Shown: in pieces, positions 26,595 through 33,114 of the stretch
Numbering within the stretch: the stretch's first letter is position 1
Layout: every line of letters begins with the position of its first letter
From: Nitrospirota bacterium
GTDB lineage: Bacteria; Nitrospirota; Leptospirillia; Leptospirillales; Leptospirillaceae
Reading direction: 5' to 3'
Length of the DNA stretch: 33,114 nucleotides
Assembly (NCBI GenBank): GCA_021816465.1
Contig: JAKAYF010000017.1
Coordinates: 1-33,114, forward strand
Made by a program: the position numbers and the translations under genes
The notes under the pieces: model-generated
What the model saw: the letters and a program-made list of their open reading frames with translations, nothing else
Databases searched by the model: none
What the model was told of the DNA's origin: nothing

Positions 26595-28166
26595 CTAGAT
26601 CGAAAGTTTCTGCATCTTCCGCCTGGAGGCCATATAATCATAGACGACCCGGGTTCCGACAAGTGCCGTAAAGAGGTTGATCCCGATCCCGACTGAAAGC
26701 GTCACGGCAAATCCCTTGATCGGTCCGGTCCCGAAGATAAACAGGATCAGGGCGGTGATCAATGTCGTCACATGAGAATCCACAATGGTCAGAAAGGCCT
26801 TGTCATATCCTGAATCGATGGATGTCCTGACCGGTTTTCCCGCACGGATTTCTTCCCTGATTCTCTCGAGAATCAGGACGTTTGAGTCGACACCCATTCC
26901 CACCGTCAGGATAATGCCGGCAATGCCCGGGAGTGTCAGTGTGGCATGAAGCGCCGCCAGTGCTCCGACAAGAATGATCAGGTTTAAGACCAGCGCAAAA
27001 TCGGCGATGACACCGGAGAAGCGGTAGTAGAAGGCCATGAACAGCAGAACCAGAATTACGGCAAGAACCGTTGCCCGAATGCCGGACTGGATTGAGTCAC
27101 GACCAAGAGAAGGACCTACCGTGACATTCTGAAGAATCCGGACGGGGGCCGGAAGGGCTCCGGACCGGAGTACAATCGACAGATCCTTTGCTTCCTTGAG
27201 GGAAAAAGATCCCGTAATCTGTGCCTGTCCACCGGAGATCTCTTCCTGGATGACAGGGGCGCTGTAGACACGGTTGTCAAGAACAATGGCCAGAAGCTGC
27301 TTGACATGGTCTTTCGTGATTTCGTCGAAGAGCTTTGCGCCGGAAGAGTTGAAGGTCATCGACACATAGGGCTCATTGAACTGGCCAAAGGATACCCTGG
27401 CATCAGAGATCATCTCTCCCGTCATCAGTGCCTGCTTTTTCAGGAGGTATGGAGTGGCAACGCCACCTGACTTTTCAGAAGGCTGACCGGAAAGAAGGAT
27501 GTCGTCGGCCGGTACCGGAACCTTTTTTTCGATAATGGCTTCCGCCTGGGGGTTCCTGTCATCGACAAGCATGAACTCAAGCCTTGCCGTTCTTCCGATC
27601 AGGGCCATCGCCCTTTCGGGATCGCTGACGCCCGGAAGCTCGATCAGGATACGATTTTTCCCCTGCCGGGAAATCACCGGTTCTGAGACTCCGAACTGGT
27701 CAATTCGATTTCTGATGACTTCGACCGCCTGCGTCATTGCATGTTCCCGTATGCGCTTCACTTCCGGCGCCGGAAGGCTGTAGGTAATGGTCCTGTCATT
27801 TTTTGATGTTTCCACAACGGCCGGGTATCGTCTTGAAACGGTCTTCCTGACAGCCGCCCGATGGGGCCCGGGGGGGACGGTCAGGACAATGGAATCTCCC
27901 GAGCGGACAGATTCAAAACCTGCTTCCTTGAGGCCTGTGACCATCTCATCGATGGTCCCTGAAACAGCCTTGTCCTGGTCCACTTCAAGCGTCACGGACA
28001 TTCCGCCCTTCAGATCCAGACCAAGGGAGATTTTTCCTTCCGGAAGAAACTTCTTCATGCTGTCAGGAACGTTGTTCCAGATGGGAAGTGAAGGCAAAAT
28101 CAGGAGAAAAGAAATAATGACCGCACCTGTCAAAAGGGCGATCCTGAATCCAAGCTTTTTCTTCAT
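26595..28166 (-). CDS. secD: Protein translocase subunit SecD
   Basis: 'GLDLKGGMSVTLEVD', 'VIRNRIDQFGVSEPVISRQGKNRILIELPGV', 'TLPGIAGIILTVGMGVDSNVLILERIREE'. Confidence 0.97.
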   Translation of the reverse strand: MKKKLGFRIALLTGAVIISFLLILPSLPIWNNVPDSMKKFLPEGKISLGLDLKGGMSVTLEVDQDKAVSGTIDEMVTGLKEAGFESVRSGDSIVLTVPPGPHRAAVRKTVSRRYPAVVETSKNDRTITYSLPAPEVKRIREHAMTQAVEVIRNRIDQFGVSEPVISRQGKNRILIELPGVSDPERAMALIGRTARLEFMLVDDRNPQAEAIIEKKVPVPADDILLSGQPSEKSGGVATPYLLKKQALMTGEMISDARVSFGQFNEPYVSMTFNSSGAKLFDEITKDHVKQLLAIVLDNRVYSAPVIQEEISGGQAQITGSFSLKEAKDLSIVLRSGALPAPVRILQNVTVGPSLGRDSIQSGIRATVLAVILVLLFMAFYYRFSGVIADFALVLNLIILVGALAALHATLTLPGIAGIILTVGMGVDSNVLILERIREEIRAGKPVRTSIDSGYDKAFLTIVDSHVTTLITALILFIFGTGPIKGFAVTLSVGIGINLFTALVGTRVVYDYMASRRKMQKLSI

Positions 28167-28242
28167 CGGCGACGGGGCATCCTTTTAAAGAGTTTTTACA
28201 AAATAAAAATAAATACAGTTGGCCACAAAAAATCCGGAAAAA

Positions 28243-31473
<3,231 letters not shown>

Positions 31474-31870
31474 ATCCTGCTCCTCGAATAAAAAGATGCT
31501 TTCCTAAGACAATTCTGGAATCGTACCATTATTTCCGGGGTTCTCTCAATTGTGAAAAAGAAAAAAATTGCGAAAAGACCCCCGCCCTCATGCCGGAAGA
31601 GATCTCAGGGAGTCAGAAGCGCCGTGGAAAAGAAAGCTTAAGGCCAAGGATGGGCCACTGTGTCAGGATGGTTGTTGCATGATTTTTGGAGTGCTTGAGG
31701 AGTGATCGAAGAAAAAGAGAAGAGGTGAGAAAGGGCAATGCGGCAGAAAACGATCCGGCGGTGCGGGATCGGAAAACGGAAAGAACAAGGGCGAAAGAGT
31801 GCAAGAAAACCAGAAGCCTCGAACTCTCTGTAGTCCCAGCCTGGTGGCGGAAGAGTTTATGCCGATGTGC

Positions 31871-32317
31871 TCAGACGAGGACTATTCCGTTGACCTTTTC
31901 CCGGATCTCCTCCATCGAAAGCCCGGAGTAATCCTTGGCTATGGTCTCAAGAATTTTTTCATGAACCCTGGCGTCCAGGGATTCTCTCAATTTTCCGAGA
32001 AATTCGGGAGGAGCAACGAGGACGAATCGATCATAGCGCTGATGCGTCCTGCCTTCAGCCAGTTCTTTGCCGATGATCCTGGCAAACAGGTTTGCATCAG
32101 CCTCATGTGGAGATGTCGACCAGAGAACCGCCGGACGAGATCCCTGGCCAGCAGCTGTGTTGTTTCTTCCCCCAACATCGCTTGTCATTTCAGAGTTCTT
32201 AAGTTTTCCCTCGGGATGATCAATAGATTTGAGTAAAGTCCATTTCTGCCCGATCCCATTGCTCTGGTAAATTGACGCCAATGTCCTGTTTGCCGAGACG
32301 ATCCATGTTATTGACAT
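31871..32317 (-). CDS. Host-attachment-protein family
   Basis: 'WIVSANRTLASIYQ', 'HEADANLFARIIGKELAEGRTHQRYDRFVLVAPPEFLGKLRESLDARVHEKI'; GGAGGAGG upstream of ATG. Confidence 0.75.
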   Translation of the reverse strand: MSITWIVSANRTLASIYQSNGIGQKWTLLKSIDHPEGKLKNSEMTSDVGGRNNTAAGQGSRPAVLWSTSPHEADANLFARIIGKELAEGRTHQRYDRFVLVAPPEFLGKLRESLDARVHEKILETIAKDYSGLSMEEIREKVNGIVLV

Positions 32318-32445
32318 TTTGCCTCCTCCCGGAATGAGTTCCTGATGGAATACTGATCCTGCCTTTAGAAGAAGTCAAATCAACCGTCTCGTGAGGGAGG
32401 CATTCTTTTTTCAGGTCATGCGCATATGCCGTCAGTCGCATCCCG

Positions 32446-32920
32446 ATGGCATGGCCGGTCGGAGGAACTCTGGCCCAGGTTCTGGGGTTTGGACGACATC
32501 GTCTGGCGGTGGACGAGAAGCCCACGATCCAGGTGACCCTCCGTCCGAGCGGATACGTCAAGAGCTCGAGCGGAAAGGTGGTTCGTGGCACGGAAACTAC
32601 CTACAAGCGTCATGGAAGGGTCAATCTGTTTGCGGCGCTTGAAGTGGCGACCGGCATTGTCCGGGGCAAGAGACCCAGACCAAAACGCGGGAAGACTTCC
32701 AGGACTTTATGGAAGAGGTCGTGCGGATTATCTGCCTGATGGAAATCCACGTGATTCTGAAGGACCTGACGGGAGCGAGCTTCCCGAGCCGGGAGAAACT
32801 GATTACATCTCTTAAGGATTTCATGTCGGCCTATAATCAAAACTTGGCTCCGTTCCTCTGGAGAAAACGGGAGGTTAAAGGAGCCAGCTCAGAAATACAA
32901 ATACAAACTTATACAAGTGA
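32446..32920 (+). pseudogene. IS630-family transposase remnant (frameshifts, internal deletion)
   Basis: 'VDEKPTIQVTLRPSGYVKSSSGKVVRGTETTYKRHGRVNLFAALEVATG' in one frame; 'FMEEVVRIICLMEIHVIL' and 'FPSREKLITSLKDFMSAYNQNLAPFLWRKREVKG' in another; final '(S)QLRNTNTNLYK*' in a third. Confidence 0.82.
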
Positions 32921-32971
32921 CTGCTCCCGCCACTAAACCTGAGAAACGGTTGTAGTGGGGGCTTCTCGGGG
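32917..32971 (-). ncRNA. Candidate IS200/IS605-type right end / omegaRNA scaffold
   Basis: Just downstream of tnpB stop; stem CCACTA/TAGTGG (32930-32935 / 32953-32958) extended by AACC/GGTT, then GGGAGCAGTCAC at the inferred element end. Confidence 0.5.
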
Positions 32972-33114
32972 CTAACCCGGAGACTCCAGCCCGAGTCTCA
33001 AAATATTCAGGGAGGCATTGTGGTCCCGATCCTTTTCCATTCCACAACACGGACAGACATACGTCCGGCAGGACAGCGGCATCTTCTGCCGATGGCCACA
33101 GGAGGAACAGGTTT
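32972..33114 (-). CDS. tnpB: TnpB (RNA-guided nuclease, IS200/IS605-type), C-terminus; truncated by window end
   Basis: Reverse strand reads TCSSCGHRQKMPLSCRTYVCPCCGMEKDRDHNASLNILRLGLESPG*: zinc-ribbon CxxC pairs plus RuvC-III 'DRDHNA'. Confidence 0.88.
   Translation of the reverse strand, partial: TCSSCGHRQKMPLSCRTYVCPCCGMEKDRDHNASLNILRLGLESPG

Noticed and set aside
31613-31804. Minus ORF ending '...LLKHSKNHATTILTQWPILGLKLSFPRRF' as a possible transposase tail
   Set aside because: Suggestive of a mobile-element remnant but too short to assign; needs BLAST.

Overview
Mostly chromosomal housekeeping region, plausibly from a Leptospirillum/Nitrospirota-like bacterium (lineage is inference only). 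It opens with the 3' end of an rRNA operon (5S rRNA plus a strong intrinsic terminator). The + strand then carries an orphan oligopeptide-binding lipoprotein, a NERD-domain membrane protein, a small lipoprotein, a class V aminotransferase, serA, hisZ and dnaB. Next come a minus-strand pseudopilin set (gspH-I-J), a decayed IS200-type element, a DUF1207-like protein, cspA with a structured leader, a minus-strand sigma-54 activator with an OMP-like gene, and an Mce/Mla-type lipid-transport locus (mlaE, a degenerate mlaF-like ATPase, mlaD, TPR lipoprotein). A long minus-strand housekeeping block follows: argS-tgt-yajC-secD-secF-[37-aa small ORF]-recJ-relA/spoT-fdhE-[73-aa membrane protein]. The right end holds a host-attachment-family gene, a broken IS630 transposase and, directly abutting it, the 3' end of a tnpB with a hairpin right end (candidate omegaRNA). 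The best second-look items are: (1) a 13-bp perfect stem plus T-run (terminator-like) inside the 5' coding part of hisZ; (2) an MlaF-like ATPase that keeps Walker A but has lost the canonical Q-loop, signature, Walker B Glu and H-loop residues; (3) a terminator/alternative-pairing structure in the cspA leader; (4) an untracked 37-aa membrane microprotein between secF and recJ; (5) a NERD nuclease-like domain fused to a TM and a CxxC-rich domain; (6) a tnpB/omegaRNA right end set on the stop codon of an IS630 transposase. All family calls are by eye; no database search was run.
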